A stretch of DNA of 64,000 nucleotides from Castor canadensis. Lineage: Eukaryota > Chordata > Mammalia > Rodentia > Castoridae. The DNA is taken from NCBI RefSeq assembly GCF_047511655.1, contig NC_133390.1, positions 134,469,583 through 134,533,582 on the forward strand. The letters are read 5' to 3'. The position numbers were made by a program, and so were the translations under genes. Positions 1 through 13,800 of this stretch are shown in pieces. Each line of letters opens with the position of its first letter. Position 1 is the stretch's first letter. Below the pieces are notes generated by a model, which did no database searches, was not told the origin of the DNA, and was given only the letters and a program-made list of their open reading frames with translations.

Positions 1-679
1 TTGGCTTTTTATGGAAAACACATGATCCGAAGACAGCAGCTTGCCAAATATGGCTTGGAAAATCTAAAGATAATGGAATATTTTACACTTAGTTAATGCT
101 GCTTAGAAGTCTGATTTATTTTGGTGGATACGATTTGAATCTTTGGCAGGGAAATGGAATAAAAGGAAGTTCTGTTAGGACTTGTATCATTTGGCTGCTC
201 CAACACCTTTGCATAGTGTTTAGAAAACCACATTTTTTAAGTGCATGAAATGTGAAGCCTGAAATGTTGGATGACTTGGGGATGAGACCCTCTTTGGAGT
301 TGGTCATCAGGACTTTTGCTGTGTTGCTGCTTTGTCAAAAACACCAGATAAGCCAGAGGAACCATTTGGACTTTAAACATCTTGTGGAAATTTTAACTAA
401 AATATTTGTCTTGCTAACTACTTTTCATGGAGGTTGATACTAATACTAGGCACACCTTTGAACTGGTCTGGAAAGTGAGGAGCAACTGGTTTCTTCCTAC
501 ATCTGCACCAGCACCTGGCTGGACTGAGCTCATAGGGAGCTGGCTAACAGAGCACACATGTTTTGGGTAAGGACTCTATAAGCTACCTCTGAGTTAAGGA
601 ACCAGGAGCCAGTCCCAGAAGCATCCTTGGGAAGTGAGGGGGTGAGATGGGAATGGAAAGGAGAGAGCAGGACACAGGT
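1..679. other. Unassigned unique sequence
   Basis: No coding region, recognisable repeat or RNA gene is visible here. The short open frames have no family features and are expected by chance in AT-balanced mammalian DNA. Confidence 0.5.
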
Positions 680-840
680 TGGGACAACCAAGATTCTTTT
701 TTTTTATGCTTTTTGGTCAAATACATTGTTTTACTTTTCTATCAACAATTTAAAATATAAAAATCATTTTAAGCTCAAAAACAAACTATGGCCCAGATAT
801 GACCCACACCATGTGTTATAGTTTGCTATCTTCTGGTATA
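680..840. mobile_element. hAT-type DNA transposon fossil (MER family)
   Basis: The segment around 770-835 reads like the terminal part of the common mammalian non-autonomous hAT elements: 'aactatggcccagatatgaccca' style text followed by 'atagtttgctatc'. The AT-rich stretch before it (700-775) matches the internal part of the same family as I remember it. The copy is old and diverged, and both ends are approximate. The subfamily is not assigned. Confidence 0.5.
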
Positions 841-847
841 GAAAACA

Positions 848-960
848 AATGGAAGTTGGGGTACATTCCTGTAACCCCAGCACTTCAGAGGCAGGATAAT
901 CACTAGTTCAAGGCCAGCCTCGGTTACAATGGTTTATCTCAAAACAACAAAGAAAACAAA
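848..960 (+). repeat. B1-like (7SL-derived) SINE
   Basis: It carries the diagnostic 7SL-derived text: 'cctgtaaccccagcactt', then 'gaggcaggataatcac', 'agttcaaggccagcctcggttacaatg' and an A-rich tail near 940-958. It is a monomer without an attached tRNA-type unit. Several changes in the internal promoter region suggest an inactive copy. Confidence 0.8.
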
Positions 961-1199
961 TGGGAATTATGTGGAACACAGGGACTTTATTAGGTAAGGT
1001 GAGTTTGGGAGAAATGATATTTAAAAAAAAAGTTACTTTTGAGTGATTACTTGTAGCATAACAGCTCAAAGTAAATGGGAAGAGAATATAACAACATGTG
1101 AAGACAAGTAAGTTAACTAGGAAAAGGAAAAAAGGGAGCACAAGTAGGAAAGAAAAAAAAAATCCAAATGTGTGAGCCATCTCAAGCCATCAGAAATTT

Positions 1200-2272
1200 T
1201 GATACCATACTGGGGAAGCTGGGAACACCAGCACTGAGGCACAGGTTCCAGTTAACCATACAAATGTCACTTAGAAGAGATTTGCCTAGCTATCGGTACT
1301 CTGATTATGTCTGCAGAACTAGGGCAAAAACTGCCTAAGAACCTCTTCAAGCTAGACAAATGTAACCAAATTTAACCCATTTCTTCAGTGAAGAGACAAA
1401 TACTCAAGTCCAAAAAAGCAAACTACAGGTTTACTACCTACTATATAATTTACTGTTTATTTAAAGTATCTTCAACTCATAATAGATGTTGCCTGAGTTT
1501 TGTCACACATTTTAATGTTAAAGGTTTAATTACTTTATTACATGCAAGTAGTGTGAATGGTTTTCCCCACATGGGGACACTGATTATAAAAAGATGACAT
1601 ATCACATGAATTGTCTTTTTAAATTGAAAAGCTAACAAATTGTCTACTTACATTTCTCCCAAAAACCCACAAACCAGGTAGTAACTGATTCTAGACAAGA
1701 TATTCAAGGCTGAGAAGATTAAAAAAAAAAAAAAAGTCCTCAAGTCCAATTAAGAGCCCTGCTTCATGTAAGCTAATCAGTATCAGTGGTACGTGCTTGA
1801 CTCTAGGAGTCTGGAAGACATCCCAATAGCCCCACTCAGACCATTAACTTCAAGTAGGCCTTTTCCAGTTTCCAACTCATGAATAAAGATAATAAAACTT
1901 TTTGCAAGTTGTTTTATTTACAATGCCAACTTTTAAAAGCCTAACTAGAGTTAACTGGACAATGAACTAGGCAGAAATTGCTTGATAGAAGAGGAAAAGT
2001 CCAAAATGCCACTTTCTACAGAGAACCCATAGTTCAGTTTTATTCAGAATAAAGAGAAAAGCTTTCGCTCATACTAGCAGAAACTCAGCCATAGGTTTGG
2101 AGTCTGTACTCAAACTACACATGCAATAAGGACAATCTTATGCTAATACAATTGATGTGCTGCTTCATTTGTCTACTGTTTGTCTAATATTAACAATTAT
2201 AAACAGAAAAGTGCAACTAGTATTTGGAACAATCCTTAGTGTTACAGTGTCAGGTACAACATTTCACTTTTC
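1200..2272 (-). pseudogene. SKP1: SKP1 processed pseudogene, 3' UTR portion (distal to L1 insertion)
   Basis: On the minus strand this continues the SKP1 retrocopy interrupted by the L1 at 2273-3402. It begins with the stop-codon region (tgaaatg just inside 2272) and continues as AT-rich 3'-UTR-like sequence. Several antisense polyadenylation signals (tttatt on the + strand, for example near 1913 and 2040) fit a 3' UTR with alternative poly(A) sites. My recall of the mammalian SKP1 3' UTR agrees well for about 1680-2265. The distal end near 1200 is uncertain because no clear pseudogene poly(A) tract is seen there. Confidence 0.65.
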
Positions 2273-3402
2273 TTTTTTTTTTTCAGATGGACAATTGGTA
2301 ATTTATTTTTTTTTCTTTCTTTTTTTTAATTTTTTTTTTCAAGGCTTGGTTCATTTCTCCCCCCTGCCCCCACCCCCTCCCTTACCACCCACTCCGCCCC
2401 CTCCCTCTCCCTCCCACCCCCTCAATACCCAGCAGAAACTATTTTGCCCTTATTTCTAATTTTGTTGTAGAGAGAGTATAAGCAATAATAGGAAGGAACA
2501 AGGGTTTTTGCTGGTTGAGATAAGGATAGCTATACAGGGCATTGACTCACATTGATTTCCTGTGTGTGTGTGTTACCTTCTAGGTTAATTCTTTTTGATC
2601 TAACCTTTTCTCTAGTTCCTGTTCCCCTTTTCCTATTGGCCTCAGTTGCTTTTAAGGTATCTGCTTTAGTTTCTCTGCGTTAAGGGCAACAAACGCTAGC
2701 TAATTTTTTAGGTGTCTTACCTATCCTCACCCCTCCCTTGTGTGCTCTCGCTTTTATTATGTGCTCATAGTCCAATCCCGTTGTTGTGTTTGCCCTTGAT
2801 CTAATGTCCACATATGAGGGAGAACATATGATTTTTGGTCTTTTGGGCCAGGCTAACCTCACTCAGAATGATGTTCTCCAATTCCATCCATTTACCAGCG
2901 AATGATAACATTTCGTTCTTCTTCATGGCTGCATAAAATTCCATTGTGTATAGATACCACATTTTCTTAATCCATTCGTCAGTGGTGGGGCATCTTGGCT
3001 GTTTCCATAACTTGGCTATTGTGAATAGTGCTGCAATAAACATGGGTGTGCAGGTGCCTCTGGAGTAACCTGTGTCACAGTCTTTTGGGTATATCCCCAA
3101 GAGTGGTATTGCTGGATCAAATGGTAGATCGATGTCTAGCTTTTTAAGTAGCCTCCAAATTTTTTTCCAAAGTGGTTGTACTAGTTTACATTCCCACCCA
3201 CAGTGTAAGAGGGTTCCTTTTTCTCCACATCCTCGCCAACACCTGTTGTTGGTGGTGTTGCTGATGATAGCTATTCTAACAGGGGTGAGGTAGAATCTTA
3301 GTGTGGTTTTAATTTGCATTTCCTTTATTGCTAGAGATGGTGAGCATTTTTTCATGTGTTTTCTGGCCATTTGAATTTCTTCTTTTGAATTTCTTTTTTT
3401 TT
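2273..3402 (-). mobile_element. 5'-truncated L1 retrotransposon inserted in SKP1 pseudogene
   Basis: A 189-residue open frame on the minus strand (2801-3370) is the C-terminal part of L1 ORF2. It contains the cysteine/histidine cluster (CWRGC...HCGWEC) and the typical ending with '[18 protein letters not shown]'. The 3' UTR follows towards lower coordinates and includes a strongly G-rich minus-strand tract (2358-2420), as is usual for L1. A-tails appear as T-runs at 2305-2339 and 2273-2283. The 6-bp sequence CTTTTC flanks the element at 2267-2272 and 3403-3408 and is the likely target-site duplication. All of ORF1 and most of ORF2 are missing, so the copy is dead. Confidence 0.9.
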
Positions 3403-4000
<598 letters not shown>

Positions 4001-7000
4001 GGAGTTGGGGTATTTATCTTCCCACACTCATCTCTATGACTAAGGTCTGTTAGCAAGGATGGTAACTGCTTGTCCCTTCTTTAAGCTTGCCAAGAAAATC
4101 CGTGCAGGAGATGCTGGTGTTCACTGGGGATAGGTGAGGAGCTAACTAGAGGCCCAGAGCAGGTGATGCTCTGCCCATAGGACTCTCAAACCCAGCATTT
4201 TTAGGTCCCTTGCCTGGAAATAATGTGCAGCTTTATGTATCTTCCTGTCCACACATTAGCTTTGGCATCACCCAGAACACTTCACTGCCTCCAAACTCCT
4301 CTGAGCTTCAGCTTCTGGGTTCTAGGCTCCCTGTTCCTATCTGCCTCTGCAGTGCAGTGTTTAGCCTTCCCTGCCCCTAGCCTTGGAGAGCTGCCCATAT
4401 GCCCATGCCATAAGCCTCCTGCTTGTCTCTCCCAGAGCCTGTTCATTGGCCAGTCCTGAGTGATACACAGATCTTGTGCTCATCCCAAGATACCTGGAGG
4501 ACACAAATCAAGTCTTCAATCTCCTGCCTTCCCATGGTGTTCTGCAGACTGAATGTGGGTTGGGAAACAGGCACGAGTAGCCTCCAGGTTCCTGGACAAG
4601 GAGTGAGAGTCCCACCTACTATACAAACTGTACCAGCATCAACTTGAAAATGAGGCAGGTGGTTATATCTTCCTTTTATTGGAAAAGTTCCCTAGAGTTT
4701 AACCCCATGTCCCCAACCACAGGCTGCCTGATATCAAGGCTCTGACTGGGCCTTAGTGACCTTGTCTACAAAGCAACACTGTTGAGTGAGATCTGTGGTT
4801 ATCAGTTTTTTTTTTTTTTTTTTTTTTTAAGCATTGGAACTCTTCACCCTAACACTTGCAGAAGCCCAGCATGAAACACACACAACACTGACCTGGCTGT
4901 TTTGAGAGGGGACCTCCCACCCTCTCCTAAGGGCCTCCCCATGGGTGGTCTCAGACAGATAGCTTGAAATCCTGAGCTGGTCAAAATGTCATTCCTTCCA
5001 GTCCTGTTGGGGTAGGTCTGTTTCCTGAGGCCACTTGCAGAAGAAACTCCTGGAAGTTTATCATGGAGGCCCTTTTCTGGGCTCCTTGAGTTCCCTTTAA
5101 ATCAGATGGGGGCGGGCAGGGACAGGTGCAGAAGGAAAGCTGGGTGTTTACAGCTTTTTAGGCCAACTATGGTTTGAGAATTATTTGCTCCTAACTTCCC
5201 CATATTATCAACGTAAATAAGAAAAATACTCTGTGTGAGGGATCAGTGCCTTGCAGAAAGCTGCAATGGGGTGAGAAGATGGCACGCAGCTGGTGGCCCC
5301 GCTGCAGCCAAGGAGTCACCAGCTGAGGCTTCTTTGGATGACAGACTGTTTACTGGAGGGCAACTGGAGAGACAATGTGTCCCTTAGCCATCTCTGCAGG
5401 ACTCTCCCCAGCGATCTCCCTTCAACATCTCTACTTTTTGCTCTCTCCCCAAGGGAGACCTCCTAGGCCATGTGCACGAGGACCAGAGGATGGCCCTGTG
5501 CAGATCCTAGAGAAGATCATTCAGGGAGTTTTCCCCTGAGCTCAGTTGCTGCCATCAGTGCTGCCTCCAGCATTCTGGTGCATCACACCTCTTTCAAACC
5601 TGTCCCCTGTACACAGTGGGTGCTCTATTGGGGTGTTAGGCACTGACACTGGCAGCTCTCAGATTTCTTCCAGGTCACCAGACTGGAAAGGGCCAGTCAC
5701 TCCTGTTCACTGCCTTCCTGCCTGTTGTGTGACTTGCTCTCTGCAGCTTCTGCCTACCAATGGCTGTACAAGTCCACCATGTACCAAGTGCAATGGTGTG
5801 ATGTGGAGCCTACACAGCCCCCCAGCATTGAACTCTGCATTCTTGGCATCCTCTGGCCATTCCTGACTTCCTCTGCCTCCCTGAGCCAGCCTGTGCCCTC
5901 CCTCAACCTGGCCTCTGTTCCCCAGGCCCCACGGCCCACCACTCTAGCTAGCTCAAGTCCAGCCAATGGGCCTCAATTGAGGGTCTCTAGAGGGCCATTA
6001 AATCCTCACCCAGGCCCCAGATGAGTCAGAGTCTCTCTCCCTGCAGTGTCCCAGAAAGTCACATGCTCCCTTCCTTAGCCCTCTAGTCCCTTCCTTTGTC
6101 AATAGCTCTGTACCCCAGAACTCGCAGTTCCCACCCTCAACCCTCCAGGTTTCCTGGACTGCCTCTCTCCCATTCCAGGAGAGCAAATCCCTTGCCCAGT
6201 CTTTTCTTCTTGAGGCCCCTCAGAACCTGAGCTCCCCCTGGCCAGCATCCACATCACTAGTCTCTTCTGCCTGGACTTCCAGTTCCCAAGCCCTGAGCTA
6301 GACACCACAGGTACCTGTGCTCGTTGGGTGGGGACCATGTGTACAAAGCAAGAGCCTTTGATCCTTGTGGTTGAACACCAATGCAGTGTTCCAATCCACC
6401 CCTTTGCCCATGCCCCTGGTGCCTTTGGCCCTCTGTCCAAGGCCTACCTTCCATCTACCAGGGTCTGCTGGCTCTGTTCACTAGCCCAGGCCTGGCTCCC
6501 ACACTAAGGCCCACATCTCTTCCTAGGCCTTCAGCTCCCTCTGGTCCCAGCTCACAAGCCAGATCCTCAGAGTCTCATGGCCAGGCCTCTCCTTTTCCTC
6601 CTACTTCCAAGTTCAGTCTTCTGCCTTTGGAACCCTTGGGGTACCCCTGGCCCCACCTCTTGTCCCCTCCTTTGATGCACACTTGCTCCCTTTTCTCAAG
6701 ATTTGTTGATAGTCATTGACCCTGTCTCAGGCCCCTCCCTTCCTCCTTCAAGTTAGCACCTCAGAATGCCTCAGTTTGCCTATATGACACACAGCTGCTC
6801 CTATACAGTTATGATCCTGACCTCAGTGCCCAAATCATTCTAGATTTCTTTCATCCCTCCTGATGACCCCTATATCTGTGTTGTTCTGAAGCCTTTTATT
6901 CTCTGGTTTTCCTTCCTCTAGCCTAGACCCTCAAGTCCCAGCAAGTTAAGACCTGACATCCCAAAAAGGAGATCTCTCTTCCCTTGCATTCTCTCCTGTC

Positions 7001-7184
7001 CCCCTATTTTTGAGCTCAGGTTCTCCCATCCTGGGTCTTCTTATTGGAACACCTCAGGCCCAGTCTGAAAGCCTAGGGCCTCTCTAGTCTCTGCCAGGTC
7101 TTCAGAGAGAACCCTGGTCTTTGGAGATTGGTCTGGACAGACATCCCCTCAGATCCTTTTTTACCCAAAAGTTAATTCAAACAT
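4001..7184. other. Intergenic, no gene seen
   Basis: This stretch is C/T-rich on the + strand from about 5500 to 6950, which produces several long but meaningless open frames. A 23-base T-run sits at 4806-4828, probably the remnant of a retroposon tail on the opposite strand. I see no recognisable protein family and no clear repeat body. Confidence 0.5.
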
Positions 7185-7385
7185 TTAGAGAATGGTTGTC
7201 AACCAGGAGACATTGGGTGACTTCTGAGATGATCGAATTTTCAGGACCAGATAGAGGTGCTCCCAGCACTGAGCAGGGAAGCCAGGGGTGCTGCTCAGCA
7301 CCCTATGGTGCCTAGAAGGCCCTTGGTCCAGAGAATGATCTGGCCCAAATGCCAACAGTGCTATTGTTTGGAATTTTGCAAGGAA
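7185..7385 (+). mobile_element. hAT-Charlie non-autonomous element (MER3/MER5-like)
   Basis: The segment follows the known order of this fossil family: 'ggttgtcaaccaggagacatt', then 'gaagccaggggtgctgctcagcaccctatggtgc', then 'atgatctggcccaaatgccaacagtgct'. Both termini are eroded and no target-site duplication can be called. Confidence 0.7.
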
Positions 7386-8849
7386 GATTTGTATTAGAAC
7401 ATGTGATGGGCACATTGGGTATCCTCACTGTCCAATAGGGAGCCAGCAACCACAGGAAGCTACTGAGTCCTTGGAATGCATCCCATGTGCAAATAAAGAC
7501 TTGAGGTGCTAGCATTACTTCATTGTAATAAGCTCACTGATGGCTGGCACTGGGCAGTCACTTGTGACCTTTGTTGGTTTCCATGAGGAAGTGAGCTCCT
7601 CCAACCTGAGATCCCTCAGCATTGCTGCTTGTTCTGGGGGACCCTGGGCATTCCCTTTCCTGGGTTCACACGCATAATCTTTGCTAAGAGCCTCTCTGTC
7701 CTGCATGTGACCAAAGTGGCCCCCTCTCTTTCCCCTCCAAACCTCTCCAGGAAATGCTGGCTGCCTTTTTCAAGCAGACTGCGTTTCTGATTTGAAAGTC
7801 GCCCACTCAATTTCCCTCCATTGTGGATCACCTGGGACCTTCTTTTCTTCCTTCCTCCCCAGCCTCTTTAACATTCCGTTTTTTTTGCCCCATCTTTATC
7901 CTCTTGGGCCCTCTGACTCCTCACTTTTCCTCAGCTCCTTTCCTTCATTTCCCCTACAGTTTTTTTGTGTCATTCCTTCCTTTTCCTGAGTCATTGTTCC
8001 TACTCTGAGGATTCCTTCAGATTATTCTTTCCGTCTTGGTGTCCTCTCCCAGATGGCCTCCTTTCTGGTTCTCTGCCTGGCTCCTAATGAGAAACCTAGA
8101 AGCTGCCTGTCCCACACCCACTGGCTTTCTCTTGTACCTGGCCTTTCCCTGGACTCTTGGGATGGAGGGACCCAGGGAGGCAACCACCCTTCTCAGCCCC
8201 AATGTCTTTGTGGGCAACACAGGGAGGTGAAAGTCCTTCTCAAGAAGGTTAGGCTATGTCCCATGTGTCTAGTGCTTAGAAGCATGACTCCTTAGCTGGG
8301 TCACATACTTCTACACCCCACTCAGCCACATCAGGTCATACCAGGTAGCGGTCCTATTGACAGTGGGTGGGAGGGCCATTGTTGCCTTGAGAGAAGACAT
8401 CCCATTAGACTGTAAGTGCTGGGGGGTGGGAGGCACATTTGAAAAATGAGGAGTTGGTTGTTGGAGCCAGGCCAGGAGGGAGCCCCTTGCAATTCTGAGA
8501 TGTTGCTTGAGTTCTCTGACTGCAACTGGAAGATGGGGTGGGGAAAAGCCAGGAGAGAATGGACCTGAGGGTACCAGCACAGGACCTCTGAGAGCTGGCC
8601 ACTGAATCACTCTTGTCTGGGTTCTCTCTGATGTGCACACAGCCCTTCCTTGCTAGCTTTGCTTTTTCTCTTTTCCCACTTCCTTTTCTACTACTGTTGA
8701 GAAATACAGGGATACTGCTTGTTTCCTGGGCCCAGCAGGAAAAGGTGTGCACTTTTTGTGCTCAGGTGTGCTGTGTCTGAGGAACCTCTGACTTCAGCCC
8801 TCCTTCTAGGTGGATGTTGGTCCTCTTAAGGTAAAGTGCTTTCTCCTGT
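7386..8849. other. Intergenic, no gene seen
   Basis: Mostly unique sequence, with a pyrimidine-rich zone at about 7820-8000. Open frames here have compositional bias and no domain features. Confidence 0.45.
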
Positions 8850-9008
8850 GAGGCTGTCATGTTAATAGCAGTGGTGTTTGTTGAGTGCCCCAGTCATGCC
8901 CAACGTCTTTGAATCTTCACAAGGACCTTAGGATGTGGAAACACTAGCACTCTTTATTAGCATGAAACTGGGCTCCAAGGACCCAGACTTGCCAGAGCTC
9001 CTAAATCT
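8850..9008. repeat. Ancient MIR-like interspersed repeat
   Basis: The text 'gtttgttgagtgcc...tttgaatcttcacaaggacctta...actgggctccaaggacccagacttgccagagctcctaaatctggg' matches the widespread mammalian repeat that runs from 'ctgagcacctact' through 'aactgaggc' to 'acttgcc'. It is highly diverged. Confidence 0.5.
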
Positions 9009-9100
9009 GGGAGGTTGGCTGACTTCAGCCCACTAGCCTGTCGCTGAAAATAAAGTTTTATTGGCACAAAGCCATGCTCACAAGGAGCCCTAGCCTACTG
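9009..9100 (+). mobile_element. hAT fossil fragment (MER type)
   Basis: It contains the hallmark 'aataaagttttattggcacaaagccatgctca', preceded by an eroded terminal part 'ggttggctgacttcagccca'. It belongs to the same family as the fossil at 39855-40195. Confidence 0.7.
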
Positions 9101-10714
9101 CCTGATACAAAGGAAGAACTGCTCAGTTTTCAGCCATTATTACTGCAAAAAGAAAAAACTTTAAAATTTTAGTAGCATTTACTCAAGCAATAATAAACAA
9201 AACAGAACAAGACAAAACAAAGTACAGCAATTCCTGAATTGGACAGCCAATTCCAAACCAAAACAGGTTCAGAAGACTTCTGGCTCATAACATGAACTGA
9301 CAGCATTTATAGGAAAGGCAAGCACAGTATAGAGACCTTAATTTGTTTCTGCTTGACTGGTTGTCTGGTTACAGAGCCTTAATTACCCAAAGCTCAGCCG
9401 CTGTGATTACACTCCACCCTGGCTTGGTCTGTTTCAGAAACCCAGACCAAATCATGGCCTGTCACACGTGTTATTTAAGATTATCATTGTCATTAGGACT
9501 AATATTAGGCCCTTCTGGAATATGAGGATCATCCAGGACCACTCTGTCTGTGTCTAGAGCTCAGAGCTGTTGCTACTTCCCTGCTGAGGACTTTGGTCAG
9601 GCTACCTTCCCTCTCGGGATCTCAGTGGTTTCACCTATAAAATGATTTAAAAAAAAAAAAAGCAATCCAGACTGAAATGAAATAATTACTGTCTCCATTC
9701 TTAAGTTGACCACAGCAGGTCACATCACTGGCTCAGTTCTACATACTTCTCTTGGTCCCTGTCTTCTGCCTGATGTCTGGGCTTTCCTCCCATGGGAAGA
9801 GTGACTGCCCCAACTCTCAAACCCAGGTTTGACTGGGAGTCTCAGTGGCATGTTCAGTAGCACATAAGATATAGTGCAGACAGATAATGGATTTGTATAA
9901 GAGGTGTCAGACACAGCAGCCTGGAGCACCCTGAACCTGTAGAAGCACAAGCAAACCCAGCTATTAGTCGATGCTCATCTGACCGTCAGACATGTGTACT
10001 ATAACAATAAATGAGCGCTGTAAGTTTGAGGATAGTTTATTACACAGCAAATTGCTAACTGATACATCAGGGATCTATATTATTGCTGTGTGCGACTGTA
10101 TTAGCAGGAAGAAAGTGAACAGTGTCATGGGGTTCTAACCAATTTTCCACCAGCTGCAGAAATCATGGAGGAGTAATTTGGAGTTGTCTTTGAAGTCTAT
10201 GTAGGGGAGGTTATGGAGTATGAAGAGGAAGGCTTAATGTAAACACTCACTGCTTTATAGACACAGGGTTGGGGTGAGGGGACTTGTGCTAGGATGGGGG
10301 CAAGGGACATGATAAGCCAACTGTTGGCTGGAGAGGGGTATTATGGGGCCACGCTGTGATGTCCATGCAATGTTACCTCCAATGTCTGAGTCCAGTCCTT
10401 CCAACCCTTGGCTGCAGGGCAGCATCTACTGGCAATCAGTGAGTAGGAGGTGGCCTCTCCTACTCATTGACCTGCATGCTCCCCGAAGAGCACTGCCACT
10501 ATTCACTGTGGAGGTTCATTGTTCATGGGGCCACCCTGCTCAGTGCTGTCCTCTGCCCAGCCACCCAGTGTTCCAGCATACAGAACAGCAATGTAATCTT
10601 TTATTTTTAGATTCAATAGACACACTATTGTCAAATTATTGTCTTTGTCACATTAACAAATAGTGTGGACCAACGATGGCTATTAGCCCTGCTAGGAGAA
10701 ACATCAGCTTTGAG
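9101..10714. other. Intergenic, no gene seen
   Basis: Unique sequence with a short A-run at about 9649-9661. The text around 9585-9650 has a weak MIR-like ending ('tctcagtggtttcacctataaaatg'). No coding potential recognised. Confidence 0.45.
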
Positions 10715-10830
10715 CAGAGTCTGGAGTCAGATGGAGTTGGCCTGACATCCCACTTTCAAATTGTGTGATTCTTTTTTTAAGGAAAATTACTTAAAAGTCT
10801 CTGAAACTCAAATCACTCCTACTGCGAAAC
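10715..10830 (+). repeat. MIR fragment
   Basis: The order 'gtctggagtcagatggagttggcctgacatcccactttcaaattgtgtgattc' followed by 'attacttaaaagtctctgaaactcaaatc' is a diverged MIR core. Confidence 0.6.
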
Positions 10831-13800
10831 TCCACCACAGAAATAAGTGGGCACTGTGGGGGACACATAGAAACATCCTAGACGTCGTCAGCATCATTCA
10901 TCAGTGACGGCAGAGGTGTGGTGGTCATTAACAGCCTATAGCAAGAAGAACAGTGAGCTGGATAGCATAGAATGAATTCGGATAATTTCCCTCCAAAAGG
11001 ACTCCATCCCACTGTCATGAACTCTGCCTAGGTCAGGCTGGGGTGTGCTAACTGGTGGCAAATCTTCCAGCACCCTCTGCTCCCATTGCATACTTGGCTC
11101 TGGCTCTTAAGCTCAAAAGACTGATGACCTGGCATGCTCAGGGACAGTGCTTTCTCCTGGGACCTTCTTCCAGAGGCCTGAGCCTGGTGACCAGGATGCA
11201 GAAGACTTCAAACCTCTGAATTTATGACCTTGCAAGGCAGAAAGAAAAGAGTTCTTATCTCTCTTGAAGCCACAATCCAGATAAGGGGCATCCAGCAGCA
11301 GATCCCAGAGCTGGGGATCTTGGGACAGTCTGGGTGCAAGTGTGCTGGGGTGTGGGGAAGCCTCTCTCTGCAGATCTACCTGGGATCAACCCAGGGGAAG
11401 AGAAGGACAAGTGCCTTCTGGCTGAAAACCACCACAGGTAGGTGGTGTGCTACTTCCCAAAGCCTAGCTTCTCAGATTTGGGGGAGGTTTCCCCATTCAC
11501 TCATTCCTCAGAGGAACCTCTTCATTCTACATGACAAGAAGCAGCTTAAGAGAGGGAAAGGGGCTGCTAGGAGGTAGGAAGAAACTGTAACCTAGAGACT
11601 GGGTGGAGACAGTGCTGTGGGTTGAGGTCACAGTCATTCCTGTGAGGAGATGGAGTGAGGTGGGATGGTTCCACAACAGTGACTCTGGCAGGGCAGGAAT
11701 GAGGTTGGCTGGTCTTGGGGGAAAGAGAACAAGCCATGAGGAACTGGGAGCAGTGTGTGTAGACCTGCCAGGAGGTCCAAGTCATAGATTCCATTCTTTT
11801 GTCAACAAATGTCCCGGAGCACCAACCCCATGCCAGCCCCAGATCAGCTGCACAGTGTGGATGAAGGAAGCAGGCCTGTGGTCCCAGTCCAGAGGTGCTC
11901 CCTGGTAGCTAGAAATCTGCCATCCCTCAGACTCACTCCTTCCCTGCCAGATGCAAGGTGTAGGGAAGCCTTTGGGAATCTTGTCCTTCAACTGACATTG
12001 TGACCATCAGTAGCATGGCAGGGACCCTTCCAAGAGAGGCAGAGTTGACCAGACAACATCTTGCTAAGAATCCTGGAGAGATCCCACAGACTTTGCTCCA
12101 TGTGTGGCCCATGGTTTGGCTTGGCTAGGTTTGGGTGTTCCCCACCCCACCCACTGCAAAGCAGATCTGAGGCTCGGGTATGAGCTATTTTTTAGGAAGT
12201 AGTCCCAGGAAGCACTGTGAAGAGTAGCAGGAAGGAAGGCAGGCAGAAAAGAAAACACATAAATATGTGTTACACACAGGTCCCTGGGTCACTTGGGTAG
12301 ATGTGCCTCAGAGTTGTGTCCACTGACCTCAGCCCTTGATTGGCGACTGTCCTTGGGGTTCAGCACCCTGTCCTTCTTTCCTAGTCTACCACAGGCTGCA
12401 TAAGGTCCTGCAACCCCAAGGCTCAAGTCAGATTGAGGGCTTTCAAGGGCATCAGCCCTGTGTATGCTGCCAACATCCCACATAGTGACAGGGAGACTAA
12501 CAGTGGGTGAGGGACATCAGGCCAGGCCTGGCCGTGACCACTCTTTAGCACAGGTGTGTCCCAGAGGCAGAAGGAGCAGAAGGCTGGGAGTCCTGAGTCA
12601 CCTGGCAGGAGCATCCCAGCTCAGGGGCAGGAGGGTCCATGTCTCTGTGATTATTGTATGCCATTATGAAATCCACTTGATTGACAGAACGCACTGAATG
12701 CCTACCTCTTCTGGGGACTGATCTGAGTGCTGAGAAGAGCAGAGTGGGAGTAGGAGTCTTGCCTTCATGGACTCTTTACTTGTGGATGGGAGCCGACAGT
12801 AAGCATGGGAAGCACTACCTGAGAAGGGAGCCTAGAAGGGAAGGGCAGAAGGCCAGACTGCTCTGGTAGAGAAGGCAGCAGATGGGCAGTATTGAGAAGG
12901 TGCTCAATGAAGTGAGTGGATGAACTGTGTAGTGTCCCTGAGAAGCACATTCAGGCAAGCAGGTGGAGGGGACAATAGGGTAAGGTCTAGCTAGTTCTAG
13001 AAACAGAGAGGGGAGGAGAGGGTTGTACGGAAAGGGTAGGGAGCATAACCTGAGCTGGCCCCAAGTGTGAGAGAAGAGGTCAGGGATCCTGCAAGGTGTA
13101 TCACTATCAGCATTTTGAAAGGATGCAGGTGTGCTGCTGGGAAGATGAACCATGCTGAAGGGATTTTGGTCATCCACTAGGGTTCTGCTGCCAGCTAGGA
13201 TGGGATAGTGCCATGGTGGATGGGCACATGTAGGGAGGGAAGCAGGAACTGAGCTGGGTCAGTTGAGTGGGAGATTGAAGATGGAAGTGCACCTGTGTTC
13301 TTATGTAGATCCAGTGCAAAGGAGAGTTGGAATGAACCTCCTTTTTGTCATCAGAAACCTAAGGAGTGTGGAGCAGTGCCCCCAAACCCTGACACCCCGC
13401 ACCTGAGGAAGCAAACAGTTAGTGAGCAGCTGGATGCGGTGGCAGCAGGGACAGCTTGGGACTGTGGCATGTTGGGCAGGGTGTGGGCAGGGGCCCAGAG
13501 CCAGGTTCAGGAGTCAGGGAACAATGGGCTCCATCCATGGTTCTGGGTGAACAGATCTCTCTAGATGGCCAACAGTTTGCATAAACTCGCTGTGACAGAT
13601 GGGCCTCCTTGAGCTGTGTCCTTGGCACCGTGGCCTCATTGTTCCAGGCACAGGAAGGAAGATGTGTGATTGAGCCGAGGGGCCTGCTGCCCGAAGTCTC
13701 CTGGTTTATTTATCTGACCACTCTGTCCCCTCTTCCCGTCTCACAGCATGCCTTTTTAGGTTGGGTGTGGCTGACTGACTCTTTTCCTGTTTCTAATCTT

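Noticed and set aside
2801-3370. 189-residue frame as a live gene
   Set aside because: It is the C-terminal piece of L1 ORF2 in a 5'-truncated copy without the reverse transcriptase core or endonuclease.
4806-4828. Terminator-like T-run
   Set aside because: A 23-base T-run without a gene or hairpin; more likely the remnant of a retroposon tail.
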